Shown: positions 1 through 11,424, counted from the stretch's first letter. The stretch: 64,000 nucleotides of DNA from Aporrectodea caliginosa (GCA_020284085.1 JACEVL010000153.1:94501-158500), one strand, 5' to 3'. Program-made: numbers and translations. Notes: generated by a model from the sequence alone, not told the origin.

Positions 1-950
1 AGGGTTTCCACCTCGGTCAGTGGATGACAGCGGATTTACCTTTCATAAAAACTTTCCTAAAGACGCCGAGAAACACTAGGACGTTGAAAGAGAACTCGAC
101 CAGTGGCTCCGCCGCCTATACTTGTGGTCCAGAAATTGCACTACTAAACTTACATGTTACGGACTTATATTACGGTTATAGGCTACGGCAACAGCATTTT
201 TGTCGTACCATTTGCCTGTTAAAAGCTAGAAAATACTTTTAATCCATTTAAACGTGTATTTTAGTTTACCAAAAATGGCACGAAGCACTGTCAATATATG
301 CAAAAGCGTCAGCATTCTGGTGGACTTTGGTTCCCAGACCCTTAACTTCCAATTTAATCGTACTTCACTTAAAAGGTGGCTTTTAAAGATATTCAACAAA
401 ATATACTGCCATATGTCCTGTTTTCAGAAACATTATTTTATCATGTCCCCATACTGCATTCATGGCGTAGCAGTGTCTGTCGTTGTATGTCCAGAGAAAG
501 CTCGTCGTTGATTGGATGAGCAGGAGATACAACAGTATAAACCTGTGCGCAGTGCGCTTAGCTGAATTAAAGTGTCGCATATCCAGACAATTAAAAGTGT
601 TTTTTTTATATCCGGACTATAATAGGCCCTATCCATGAATATTTTAATAGAAAACACTATCTAATAATTAGTCGTTGCTTGATTTAATCATTTCATGTCT
701 TTGAAGGATGATTTGTAATAATTTGTAAATCCATTTCATAAAAAATGTAAAAAATTTCTGAAAAACAACTCTAATTGTTAATTTTGTAAATGCAACGTCT
801 TTATGCAATCGTACCCCTAGAATTATAAGATTCTATGTCCACTTTAAAGAAAATCAACCTAATGCTATATCCGTTATCAGGATGACACGGGCTATGTCCT
901 GAACAGTCAAGCTTAACTGGAGACGCTTTCTTAAGCTTTATCTGTGAGTG
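1..950. other. No gene recognised
   Basis: Ordinary AT-leaning sequence. The open frames here are short, lack recognisable motifs and have no convincing splice context. I see no repeat structure until the pentanucleotide run that follows. Confidence 0.5.
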
Positions 951-1016
951 CTATCTAATCTAATCTAATCTAATCTAATCTAATCTAATCTAATCTAATC
1001 TAATCTAATCTAATCT
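951..1016. repeat. (TAATC)n microsatellite, 3' tail of a LINE
   Basis: About 13 copies of TAATC on the plus strand, which read GATTA on the minus strand. The run lies directly downstream of the 3' end of the minus-strand LINE fragment, so it is probably that element's microsatellite tail, as is usual for CR1/L2-type LINEs. Confidence 0.8.
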
Positions 1017-1943
1017 GAACATTTGTAAAGCGCTTCTCACAGCAGAGCTATTCAGAAGCGCTCTCAGCGTGACAGGCCTGAGAAAAGAGAAAGGTCTTTA
1101 AGCAGCGAAGAGATGCCGGTGAAATCCCTCCAGAATCCTGCTACGAATTGCAGGGGAAGGTCATTCCATATTGAGGGACCCACAACAGCGAAAGCCCGAT
1201 GCTGGGTTAATGAGGTTCGCGACCGAGGTACGAAAAGACTAAGCCGCTCAGCAGAACGAAGTGGGCGAGAAGAACGTACAAAAAGTGGCTTACACATCAA
1301 GTCACAGAGGTTCCTAGGAGCCAAGCTCTGCTGGGGTAACTAGGAGCAGGATCTTGTACTTCATTCGATCCGAGAGAGGGAGCCAGTGAAGCTCATTAGT
1401 CATGTATCTGGAGATGTGATAGTTCCGAGGAAGACGTGCAATAGTCTGGCTGCAGCGTTTAAGACAGATTGCACAGAGGACAGGCGAACCTTAGGAAGCC
1501 CAGTTAGTACAGCGTTCCAATAGTCAATGCTTGAGGAGACAAAGGCATGAACCATGGTTGTAAACACTTTAGAGGACACCGATCTTCTAATGGCTCTAAG
1601 TCGCCTCAGTTGGTAGTAACAAGAGCGGGTCAGGAGATATAGGTGTTCAGTAAAAGTCAAAGTGCTATCAAATGTGACACCCAGGTCACGAACATTGGAG
1701 GAAAAGGTAAAGTCTGGGAATAATGAGACCAACAAACGCAATTGGAGGTCGAGCTTTTGTAACTGTTGTTTGGTACCGAACGAGATCAATTGAGTCTTTG
1801 AGGGACTGAGGTTAAGTCGGCTTGCCGTCATCCAAAGGTGGAGATCTTGCACTAGTGACCCGATCGTCCTCACCACAGAGATCTGCTCAGAAGGTGAACC
1901 ATGCACAAAGGCTTGGACATCATCAGCATAGAGATGTCCTTTA
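1017..1943 (-). mobile_element. 5'-truncated CR1/L2-like LINE fragment
   Basis: On the minus strand the fragment opens at the reverse transcriptase catalytic box HLYADDVQAF (YADD codons at 1930-1919). It continues through LNLSPSKTQLI, FSSNVRDLGVTFDS and RSCYYQLRRLRAIRR, all typical of the region after the RT palm. A second frame (from about 1324 to 1064) carries the usual C-terminus with FAVVGPSIWNDLPL. A stop and frame change near 1400 show it is dead. A 9-bp stem (1029-1037 with 1054-1062, perfectly complementary) sits at the 3' end, followed by the GATTA tail. The endonuclease and the first half of RT are missing, as expected for incomplete reverse transcription. Confidence 0.85.
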
Positions 1944-2209
1944 GCCTAATGTTTAGCCAGGACATAGGGAATGTTATAGCCATAGCTCTATGTCCAATTT
2001 TATCCATAAATTTGAACATAGGCCTACTACTGGAAAGCATTGTTTTACAAACAGTTTAATTTAATTGCCATCAATGAAACTGCGCAAAAGATTTTTGTCA
2101 TCAAATCTTAAAAATCGTTTTTCATGGTTTCCCAAAAAGTGGACATAGTTCTGTTGTACTAGGGGTGCGCAATGTTGATGTTCTATTTATGACATCTGTG
2201 TGTTAACTG

Positions 2210-2560
2210 TTATTGCCGTCGAATCCTAGCGACCGGCATAGTCAGCCTTCTCCACGTGTTCCGATTTCTCGTCGCCTCTCTCAACTCCGGAAGCTTCATC
2301 CTCATTGTCTCATGTATCTCATCCATCCATCTGCTTCTTGGTCTTCCTCTTCACCTCATCCCCTCCCCGCATGCCAGCATCATCTCCTTTTCCAGTCCAT
2401 CCGCGCGCATCACATTTCCAAATATACGTAATTTTCTGTATCGCTGGTCTCTGCCCCAGTGTCATGTCTCCTCTCCGATGTCCTATCACCTCCAGTATGT
2501 ATTCATTTGTACTGTTCTCAGTCCAGAAGCCCCCATGGAGATAAGCGAAGATAATTATCA
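2210..2560 (-). mobile_element. Degenerate LINE ORF2 C-terminal fragment
   Basis: On the minus strand, ending at a TAA at 2212-2210, one frame reads as the C-terminus of a LINE polyprotein: EATRNRNTWRRLTMPVARIR, resembling the conserved 'DRxxWR' end. An adjacent frame upstream carries a KRKTKKQMDG segment, matching the usual GRPKKRWMD motif. At least two frameshifts separate these pieces. It is a short relic, and I cannot assign a clade. Confidence 0.5.
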
Positions 2561-2835
2561 GGCGACGATTTGCCATTAAAAAAATGCATACTTACCACCA
2601 CCCTTAGTTTTTAGACTATAGCGTATTCATTATTCTTCCTGGAAGACAAACAAATAAAATTATGCCATTCTTTAGAGGGAATGTAGGGCTTCATTGGCTT
2701 GCTTACTTAGTTGTCTTTTGAAAACTGGAAGTGATCAAAATAAATAATAATAGGCCTACGCGTTATGTGTGTGAAAATGGCTGAATACAGCATCACAACG
2801 TAAACCGATATTTCTATATATTATTATTAAACGTT

Positions 2836-3757
2836 TGTCAACAGCTGCTACAGATTTAGATCTTATATTAGTGTAGCGAAATTCATAATTGGCACCGATG
2901 TTTGATAATTGTGTTGGTGCGATTTTTGATCTATACCTGTTGATATTGACACCGAGAGAGCTGCAAACTGCACCGGTGCCATTATAGGATATATCCTGTG
3001 GTTTACATATAGCACCTGCTGGTAAAACTGCACCGGTGCCATTTTAGGTAATGTCCTGTGAGTTACATATAGCAACTGCTGGTAAAACTGCACCACCGGT
3101 GCCCTTTTGAGAAATTGCACCACCGGTGCCATTTTGAGATATTGCACCGGTGCCATTTCATAGTTGCACCACATGGAAACGGTGTTGGGGCACCGGGGTT
3201 TTCTGCACCTCTGATAGGTATATAAGGCAGGGGTTGGCCATGGGATAGTCAGTCTGGAGAAGACCGCCTTAAGATTCGGCCTCGAGCTTTGCATCGGCCT
3301 CGCAGTCTTGGTGGAGTCTGAAGAGGACCTGCCGTCGATCTACGGACCAGCCATCCGAGACACTGTCGCTAGAGGGCTTGCTCGATGACACGACGGGGAA
3401 GCAGCTGAACAGTTCTCTCGATGTCAAGTTGCCTGTTGATGTGATTCTGTCAATCGTCGATGAGAAGAACTATTAAAGCGGTGTTCTACGTGTGTGAGGG
3501 TGTCGCTGTTGATCATTCAAACCTCTCGATAGACCACGAGAGTCGGACCGGACAACCTTTGTTGAGGCCTGGGGTTTCGGCATCCTGGTAGAGCCTTGAA
3601 CCACTCAGCAAAGAAGACGAACTAAGAGAGACGACCTCTGGTTTCCCGACATTAGCTGAGGCAGATACTGAAGTTGAAGTGAAAAGCTTGTTTGCAGGAA
3701 GCATTCGCACCAAAAAGGGAGTAACTTGCAATAACTGTAAGGACCACCGACATATTA
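2836..3757 (+). mobile_element. LTR-like insertion (possible solo LTR)
   Basis: This stretch interrupts the older TTAA-type element. It begins TGTCAACAGC and ends CCGACA, compatible with 5'-TG...CA-3' LTR ends. It contains a repeat-rich upstream part with several GCACCGGTGC palindromes, a TATA box at 3219-3226, and a polyadenylation-like ATTAAA at 3472-3477. This order (U3, TATA, poly(A) signal) is that of an LTR. No flanking direct repeat or internal retroelement genes could be confirmed. The alternative is an unrelated non-autonomous element with its own promoter. Confidence 0.35.
3219..3226 (+). promoter_or_regulatory. TATA box in the LTR-like insertion
   Basis: TATATAAG, preceded by clustered GCACCGGTGC palindromes (2970, 3030, 3144) and variants CACCACCGGTGC. 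It resembles a TATA-driven Pol II promoter with upstream repeated binding sites. Use in vivo is not shown. Confidence 0.4.
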
Positions 3758-4034
3758 TTTTGTCTTATATTTGTTTATCCAATGTACATGATGTACGCAA
3801 TAATATGAAATATCGCTAGTTATGGAGGTTCCGTTGTAAAAATTATGTAATTTCGAGGTGCATTCACATAATGTACAACTAAATATACCATTCTGTTCAG
3901 AAATGAATGCTGACTCAATTGCTCTATCACATGATATGATAATGTGAAACCAAACACGAAATCCGAGGTGGGGTTGTAGCCATCTTCCTCTTGGTAGCCG
4001 ATGTCACCAAAAAACTTGTTACCCTGAGGGTTAA

Positions 4035-4545
4035 ATGTAAAATTTAATACTAACTTTTCCTTTATACGGATAGGATTTTTCTGAGTTGATTCCTTCTTTT
4101 TTAATGTATTTGAACACCACTGATTGCCAACTGCCAGTGATAAAATCCGGCGAGCAGTCCACTATTTGTTGTTCGCTGAGAGACACTAATTTTCCTGTTC
4201 TTTTGAAATGCTGTCCTTCAAGAGCGCCAATCTAACAAAAAGCAGAAGTTTAGCAGTCAAAATTTCATTCATTACAATAATAGAATACATTGTTGGCCAG
4301 AATTCTCTGGTCAAAATCAGACACTCCAGGACAGTTGGACCTATTTTAACGTGTTTGAACTGCACTCTTTATCCCAAGAGTTGCTCACTCAAGCCGCTGA
4401 GCGTAGTCCATGTAAGTTTGCCGATAATGGGAATGCTGATATAGCTTTGAACATATTTAGTTTAAGTGTAGTACAAACAACTTTGCATGGTTCTAGGTGA
4501 TGTTTATAAAAAGTTATTATGCATAATTGTAAAAATAGTAGGATG
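4035..4545. other. No gene recognised
   Basis: AT-rich sequence with one 78-codon open frame (4208-4441) that has no recognisable motif. I see nothing else. Confidence 0.4.
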
Positions 4546-4547
4546 TT

Positions 4548-5205
4548 GCACCCTATGTGCATATGCACCCTTGATCCTATAGGCCTAAATTAACTATACA
4601 TTTATTATATGCACCCTTGATCCCATAGGATCAAGGGTGCATATCATAAATTTATAGTTAATTTCTATTAATTGTTAAAAAGTTAAGCTAAAGTTAAAAA
4701 CTACAGTTAAAATACAAACTAAATGTAAGCTTTAAGCATACTTGTGCTTAGTTTTGAAATTGGAAAAAACACTGATGATGACGATCATGAAGATCATGAA
4801 GATCTCGGTGTTCAGAATCTCGAGTAGGCCTATAAGTCATCTGACCGTACAGATGTTGTCTTTCAGGCAGTAAAAGATCTAATATTGTTATTTTCTTTTG
4901 TGTAATCAACATTAAAATAATTATGACTGTTAATAACAAAACAGCTTTTTGTTTGATACACCAGCACCAGGATCAAATGAGCAAACATAGGATCAAGGGT
5001 GCATACATACATGCACCCCTGATCCCATCTGAGTCACCTTCGTTTTTGGCACATAACATATTAAAAATGATGGAATGATAGAACATTGAATATAAAGTTA
5101 GATTGAAAATAAAATTGTCTATTAGACACATTCGATCCAAATTCAAAAATGTTAACACATTTTCATTAAAGGAGAAAAGTTACAAAATAGGATCAAGGGT
5201 GCACA
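4548..5205. repeat. Cluster of GGATCAAGGGTGCA motifs in inverted pairs
   Basis: The 14-mer GGATCAAGGGTGCA or its complement occurs six or more times: near 4566, 4611, 4628, 4988, 5014 and 5190. Two pairs face each other: 4589-4623 against 4628-4662 (35-bp arms with few mismatches, 4-bp gap) and about 4989-5003 against 5012-5026. The larger pair is a good hairpin and may be a MITE or the two ends of deleted elements. Confidence 0.6.
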
Positions 5206-5735
5206 CTCTCCCCTAATTAGGCTATTTTGCAAGAAATCGTGTAGAAAAACAAGGTTAACTAGAAAAACTAGAAACACTTATCGCTTTGTGTACAATTCTG
5301 ATGTAGTTCTAAACTGCAGTGTTATTGCTGGAAATGATCCTATGTGCATTGCTGCAGTTTTGCTTAAGGATCTTCAACATTTAGGCCACAATCCATAGAC
5401 TCGCTCAATTGGGCTCTAGATTTGCTCAGCTCGCGCCCAATTACTACAAAGTATCGATTTATCCTCCAAATATGGGTCCAAGTTTGCAAATTTAGACGCA
5501 TTCATATATGAAATTACGTAGGCCTACTCGTCTATTGATGGCTGGATGGAAGAATGGTTTATTCCAAGAGGTGGTAAAAATAGGTAGGTCTACACAGTGC
5601 TTACTATTACGGAATTGCCGAGGAACCTTATCCGCTAACAAGTCCCAAAAATTTATAAGTAATTACTCACAGCGGCGAAAGCATAGCAGGTTTTAAACGG
5701 TCCCTGGAAACAGAATAAACACAATTCATCTTTAA
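5206..5735. other. No gene recognised
   Basis: Unique-looking AT-rich DNA between the inverted motif cluster and the GT-rich satellite. No coding pattern or repeat was found. Confidence 0.4.
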
Positions 5736-5738
5736 TTC

Positions 5739-5915
5739 ATGGTGTGCGTGCGTGCATGCGTGTGTGCGTGCGTGTGTGTGTGTGCGGTTGTGTGTGTGGT
5801 TGTATGTGTGTGTGTGTTTGTGGTTGTATGTGTGGTTGTATGTGTGTGTGTGTGTGTCTGGTTGTGTGTGTGGTTGTATGTGTGTGTGTGTGTGTCTGGT
5901 TGTGTTGGTGCATGC
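5739..5915. repeat. GT-rich simple repeat
   Basis: Interrupted (TG)n with a recurring TGGTTGTATGTGTG phrase. It opens several long artificial frames on both strands (Cys/Val-rich on plus, His/Thr-rich on minus) that are not genes. Confidence 0.9.
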
Positions 5916-6021
5916 AATCACAATGAAGCAGGACATCCGTTGGCGAAGATTTTAATCCATAATTTTGCAATGAATTCTTTCCCCATTCACTCTGCAAGTC
6001 ACTTATAATAGACCCAGTTCC

Positions 6022-6075
6022 AATTTTATTATTATTATTATTATTATTAGTAGTAGTAGTAGTAGTAGTAGCAGC

Positions 6076-6127
<52 letters not shown>

Positions 6128-6165
6128 TTTTTATTTTTTTAAATTTTATTATTATTTGTACCCGA
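6022..6165. repeat. (ATT)n then (TAG)n microsatellite
   Basis: A short (TTA)n block is followed by about 29 TAG triplets with two CAG interruptions, then a T-rich stretch. Confidence 0.9.
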
Positions 6166-7125
6166 GGTATCTATAATCCCTCAGGTGTCAGATATTAATA
6201 ATTAATCAATGTTATCTCTGGAGTTGTCATCAGGGCCGATGAGAGGGGGTCAGGGGGGTTGCTGCCCCGGGGTCCGGTTCTATGGCAGGGGCCCAGAAAT
6301 GTCAAATGTTTTGTTCAAACTGAAGAAACCTATGGCCTTTGGCATAATGCAGTCTGTAGGCCCTGTATGAAGAATGCTTCATGATACATGATATCTAGAC
6401 GGGGCCACGGACGTAATGTATCCGTTGTGTCTATCTAGGTCAAACCACTGCTTATCCTTTGCCTTGCCTATACTGAGTGTCACCAACTCTTTTGTCCTTT
6501 CTTAGTTGTGACCTAACTCAAACACTTTTCCTTATCTCTAGATATAAATTGCTCAACGTCTTTTAACTGTTGTTAGAATTAAATTAACACAGTTCTTTAA
6601 ATGTTTCTCCTTTCTTCAAACACAGTTATTTAAAACGTACAATTCAATATCAAAGTTCTTATCAATACAACTCAACTGTAACTTCTAACATACAGCCCTC
6701 TACTGCATTAAAACAACTACTACACTTTTTATTAAAATTCACTGTCATCAGCAGTTTCTAAGTTTGGCGCGCTAATTGCACGTGCAAAGAGAATCTACCG
6801 TCAGCCAATATTTAGGCTACTTTAGGCCAAGCGCCCGCCAGCCGACCGCGCAACAAAGAACTAAGACTAAAACCGCTTAACAATCGATACACATTATATA
6901 ATAATATATATATATATCAACCTAAGAAATATCTGTGCTCATTATATATGCAAAACATTTGTTCACATAACCTCCTTCCCTTTCTTTGGATTGAGCAAAA
7001 TAAACTTAAAAATTTGCGAAATCATCATGTACTAAATTATGCAATAAACTTAATACTATGCAATACATTAAAATAAACAATCTTATAATCTAGATAAACA
7101 ATCAGCTACAACATTTAATCGTTAA
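6166..7125. other. No gene recognised; repeat-like fragments
   Basis: AT-rich. A G-rich phrase at 6235-6295 (GCCGATGAGAGGGGGTCAGG) resembles ends of common MITEs, but no partner end was found. I looked on the minus strand for the missing catalytic exons of gene A and saw none. Confidence 0.4.
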
Positions 7126-7129
7126 TAAT

Positions 7130-7145
7130 TATTATTATAATTATC

Positions 7146-7180
<35 letters not shown>

Positions 7181-7189
7181 CATTATTAA

Positions 7190-7257
<68 letters not shown>

Positions 7258-7261
7258 TATT

Positions 7262-7294
<33 letters not shown>

Positions 7295-7345
7295 TTATTA
7301 TTATTATTTTATTATTATATTATTATTTCTATAATTATAATAATT
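7130..7345. repeat. (ATT)n microsatellite
   Basis: Roughly 200 bp of ATT triplets with few interruptions, in the minus-strand downstream flank of gene A exon 3. Confidence 0.9.
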
Positions 7346-7534
7346 ATAACTAATATATTTCGCACTGATTTATGGATTCACTCTAAACACGCTGGTAGTT
7401 GATGAGGTAAAGAAAGATAAACAAAGGAACGGTCCAGAGACCTGTGGCAATAACATTTTATAGTGATAATTATCACAAAAGTTAATTTTCTTCATTGTAC
7501 TGATTAAGAAAGCGTAGTAATGAGGAAATCATAC

Positions 7535-7705
7535 CTGCTTTTTCACATGGGTAACGTAACCTTTGGATGTCCAATTTAATTTTTTTGGAATAGTTGAGAA
7601 AGTGCTTAGGCCTATTCTTGGAGGTGAAGACATTTTTGCACCGGAAGTATTGGCTAAATCTTCAATGGGAAAGCTGGTCAATGTAGCCCTATACTCGGAA
7701 TCTTC
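7535..7705 (-). CDS. Gene A exon 3
   Basis: 171 nt (57 codons). Acceptor TTGCAG, donor GTATGA. It encodes the propeptide-to-mature junction with NWTSKGYVTHVKKQ. The usual DW before the mature start is NW here. Confidence 0.8.
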
Positions 7706-10700
7706 CTGCAAAGAAAATAATGGTATAATTTTTATTACCATAGTCATATATTGGAGCCAGAATTTACAAAGCTTCAACACGTCACAATAAAGACAGCAAA
7801 TAAATATTCGTTTGGATATTGTGTCTACCGTGCATTGAAGTCGCAATAATAAACTCAACATTTATAAAGCGCCACGCAAATGCTAATTTTTGAAAATCCA
7901 GCTTATTTGAGAACACAGAATCAAGTCAGAGGTGTGTCTAGGTATACATATCAAATTGAAATCCGAGTCAGGTTGCAGATATAACGAAGAGAGGTTGCAA
8001 AGGACCTGCTACGGTGGATATTGCTCATGACGACAAAGATTGGAAGACACAGATCTAATGAGTAGGGTTGAAACCTAGGGTGAACCTACATGTAGAGTCA
8101 GGGCAGGAATTACTGAATAGGTGAGACCAATTTTAAATGAAAATTTCGAGTGGTGATAGATATAGGCTAGCAGCCTGGGCAGATTACAGTGGATGAGTGA
8201 CAATGCTTTGACCGGGCCTGGGTCAGGAGCGCTCTGAGTAGTTATCTGAAGCTATATAAATCCATAGATAGATAGAATTCCATAGATAGATAGAATTCCA
8301 TAGATAGAATGCTAACGCAGGAACAGTACACTTGCGGAGTTCAGGAGGGAGGTCATTCTAGCGTGTAATGTGGTAAATGCATAGTTGGAGAATTTGCGAT
8401 GAGTTGTCACCGGGGATCGGGGAAGATATATGCTGCAGTCTAGTAGTTGCATTTTTAGGGTTTAGGCGTTTGGTTATCGTGTGATGGAAAAACGTCACGA
8501 ACACTCAAGATGGGTCTGAAGTTCAGAGAATCATAAGTAATTCCTTAAAGCTATCTGATTGTTTAACGCAGAATATTTCAAAAGGACGATCGGATTTTGT
8601 TACTGAAAAGTGCTTCAAGAAGATAGATATTGAGAGTTTCAAGATACTAGTCAATACACATTTTCAATCACATCTAGAACATTGTGTACAAGTTTGGAAC
8701 CCGTCCTACAAAAATGACATTCAATGCCTTGAGAAAATACAAAAGAGAGCTTCAAAACTGGTCAGATGCTTAGCTATTATGCCGTATGAAGAAATGCTAC
8801 GTTACAAAAGCTGGGACTTTTTCCTTTGAAAGAAGAAGAAGAGTGAGAAGATCTTTTTGAAACCTACAACATTTTTTAGTGGTCTCGAAAATATGGATGA
8901 AAACTTTCTTCAAAAGTCAACAAATGAAAATCTGAGAGGACATAATCTGAAACCGTACCCTAAGCATGTGCGTTTAGACATCAGGACTTTTTTCAACCAA
9001 AGAATAATTATGAATTACTGAAAATAGTAACTGCAACTAGCTTGACCACTTTCAAACCGAAACTGGACAGTTTGGTGGAACGATATAGACAATAACCATA
9101 ACCATAACCATCATTTTATTGAACCATAAGGAATTATTCAGTTGTTATTTCATATATATTAATGTTCGGATGGTTGCAATAGGGAGACCAGAAGGGACCT
9201 TGGTCCCACTGGGTAGGTTCCCCTAGAGATCAGTTGCAGTAATAGATGGCGATTACTTATACAATAACAGCTGCATGTCATCAGCAGTTATACACACAAG
9301 CAGCAGTCTGTGGTGACAATAAAAACTCACACAGTTTACCTAACCTATAAACTGTAACTGTAACTGTAAGAATGCTGGCGTTTAAAATAAACTTGAGGAA
9401 ACTAATAACAAAAAGTAATGTTTTTGGCTTACCATATCGGCGAATTGGTTTATGCCCATGGAATAACTTTTGAGTCCATTTGAGTAGAGCTCGTTATTAG
9501 CGTCGATATCGTCCAGATGCTCTTTAAATATCTGTTTTCTCTTCTCTTCCTCTGCTTCGTCTTTGTATTTCTTGTCTGAAATCAAGAAGTGTTTCGCTTT
9601 CATGCATTTTTAGGGTTAGATTTGCAGAGAGGTAGGCTATGGGAATTCGTCCTTAGGCTTAAAGTCAAAACATGCTGATAATGAAGTGAATAATTATGTG
9701 CGTATCATGAAGGCTTAGGCTATCATGGGTGAACTGAACTGAGTCTAAAAGACATAATTTATGTTTCTCAACTGCAGGAAGGGGAATATTGAAATAGCTA
9801 TAGTATTTTAATTAATAATATAATAGAAGATGTTCTGTGCGATGCTCTGAAAGGTTACTTTGATTCGCTAACATCTCACACAGCGGGCGAGCCACACACG
9901 TCTGCAGGCGTCGCCCGAGTGCCGCACCGCCGCCGATAACTAGACATGCCGGAAGACGGCGTTCGATCCTCTGCGTACATGGTCAGAACTTGCGACTTTG
10001 GTAGGACCTGGTGGCGACAAAACACTCCACACATCGCAAGCTAGTCCATGCGTTCGTATTTCATATCTATGCCTTAAATTAAATAATGAAAACCATTCAC
10101 AAGATTGGGATTGAATTGACGAACGTTCGATCGTGGTAGATGCAATTCTTTGCTAATTTTTTTGACTTCAGTTGATATTTTGCCGTTTTCTAAATGCTTT
10201 CACGCATCTGAAACTGACAATTTAAAAGACGCGTTATGAAAAAATGAATTGCCGCTTTCTAAATAGTTTCATAATAATTATTGCACGTATTAGGAAGGGT
10301 AAACATGAAAGACGAGTTCTCGAACACTGCGCGGCCAGACCTACCGACATGGTTGCCTGCCAACCGACATGGTTGCTTGTCGGCCGCTGCGCGGCGCTCG
10401 GGCTGGTACTGGAGCGCCGTCTGCCGACGTGCGTGGCTCGCCCGCTGTGTGAGACATGAGCGAAATAGAGTAACGTTGCAGTGCTTCGTACAGAGCTTCG
10501 TACATTTCTCATCTATTATATTATTAATATTATCGTAGATAGAATTATTATTTACCACCTCCGTCAGATCCGTACCATCCACCATTGCCTTTCTTTTCAT
10601 GTCACCCGTACATTACTCCACGCCCTCATCTGCACCAAGACTTCGACTTTGGTAACGTTAGCTATACTGGAATTTCACTAGGTAATATTTGGAAGCTTAA

Positions 10701-11424
10701 TGCCTCAGCCTAACCTGCTCACAATAACTAACTCAGCCATAACGAGTATAAACAGTGTGACGGGCGTATCAAACGGCGAGGGATGGCTCCGGACAACTCG
10801 TCTACAGACTTCTGTCTACAGACACTTCGTCTACGACATTTCGTCTACAAGTGTTACTGTAACTATCCATTACGGCTAATCACAGAGGTACTTTCTTATA
10901 GAAGTCAACAAAACGTGCTATATATTCTGAGGAATTCAGCTTCTAATTACTGAGAAGTATTTTCATCAATCCAGCTTTATTGAATCTTAGTTTCATCCAT
11001 GGCCGCTTGAATGGCTTTCATTTATGCAAATCGATCACTGACCTACACTTTGACACAGCAGATCAAACGGCGAGGGATATGATTGCCCATCAATCCATCC
11101 CATTTCGGGACTAATAAAATAAATTGGCAAAATGCCCTACATGTATACCCATTGTCGTGCGTCTCAGGCTACTCTAAGGGCATTCAGCTCTATGGCGTAA
11201 TGAATACTAGGATCATACATGAAGCCAACAGATCAAATTAGTGAAATGTGTATTTGTATGAAACAGTATAGGTGTAGTGTTTAATTATTATTTATGTTAC
11301 CAAATTTTATTTTGAATTCTTGCCACTTCTGCTCGAGTTGATCGGATGAAGTGGCACTGCTCTCAGCATTGGACGAAGCCATGATCATCGCCAGCACCAT
11401 CACGATCAGGAAACGTAAATACAT
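7535..11424 (-). CDS. Gene A: cathepsin L-like cysteine protease, propeptide part only
   Basis: The three minus-strand coding exons are 11424-11301, 9575-9433 and 7705-7535, with phases 1, 0 and 0 and GT-AG sites throughout. They encode 146 residues. Residues 1-20 form a signal peptide (MYLRFLIVMVLAMIMASSNA). Residues 30-90 are an I29 propeptide domain with an ERFNIN-type helix (His replaces the first Asn, as in genes B and C) and GINQFADM. Exon 3 ends in SKGYVTHVKKQ, the junction just before the catalytic Cys in this family. Exon positions and phases match genes B and C exactly. The exons with the catalytic Cys, His and Asn were not found in 1-7534. Either intron 3 exceeds 7.5 kb and the gene continues outside the window, or this is a truncated duplicate. 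All three exons keep open frames. Confidence 0.75.
8200..8460. mobile_element. LINE-derived fragments in gene A intron 2
   Basis: 8222-8262 resembles the shared LINE/SINE 3' end (GGAGCGCTCTGAGTAG then AAGCTATATAAAT). It is followed by repeated ATAGATAGAATTCC. 8338-8450, read on the minus strand, resembles the C-terminal coding segment of the LINE at 55751-58053. Both are badly decayed. Confidence 0.5.
8540..9372 (+). mobile_element. LINE 3' fragment with (CTGTAA)n tail
   Basis: The coding relic includes FKILVNTHFQSHLEHCVQVW, CLEKIQKRASKLVR and a frameshifted LRGHNLK-type segment. These are the standard post-RT motifs ('SHLEYC..VWNP', 'LEKIQRRATK') of Jockey/CR1-group LINEs. Frameshifts occur near 8820 and 9010. 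A non-coding 3' part with CCATAA repeats (near 9097) runs to a CTGTAA tail at about 9352-9370. The element lies in intron 2 of gene A, antisense to the gene. Confidence 0.75.
9433..9575 (-). CDS. Gene A exon 2
   Basis: 143 nt, the same length as exon 2 of genes B and C. Acceptor TTTCAG, donor GTAAGC. It encodes the ERFNIN-like helix and GINQFADM. Confidence 0.85.
9875..10453. mobile_element. Non-autonomous element with inverted ends and ACAT flanks
   Basis: The left end CTCACACAGCGGGCGAGCCA is repeated inverted at the right end (GGCTCGCCCGCTGTGTGAG, about 10435-10453). The ends are GC-rich and the interior AT-rich. ACAT flanks both sides (9871-9874 and 10454-10457) and may be the target duplication. 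The interior repeats a 'GCCG(T/C)TTTCTAAAT' phrase twice. No transposase. It lies in intron 1 of gene A. Confidence 0.6.
11301..11424 (-). CDS. Gene A exon 1
   Basis: The ATG at 11424 is preceded by an acceptor (TATAG at about 11434), so a 5' UTR intron is likely. The exon holds the signal peptide and KWQEFKIKF, and ends G|GTAACA in phase 1. Confidence 0.8.

Larger units (their letters stand above)
2596..4030 (-). mobile_element. Old copy of the TTAA-type element, split by an insertion
   Basis: Read on the minus strand, 4030-3762 matches the left part of the intact element at 18715-19666, including the CCCT-like end next to TTAA (4031-4034). The stretch 2830-2596 matches its middle part (Ccgtt-rich box, the TTTTGATCACTTCC-like segment and 'ACTAAGGG'). 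The 3' end was not found. About 0.93 kb of unrelated sequence lies between the two matching parts, so this copy was interrupted by a later insertion. No ORF of a transposase is visible. Confidence 0.6.

Noticed and set aside
1..7534. Missing catalytic exons of gene A
   Set aside because: I looked for the complements of [23 protein letters not shown] and NSWG on the minus strand and saw none.
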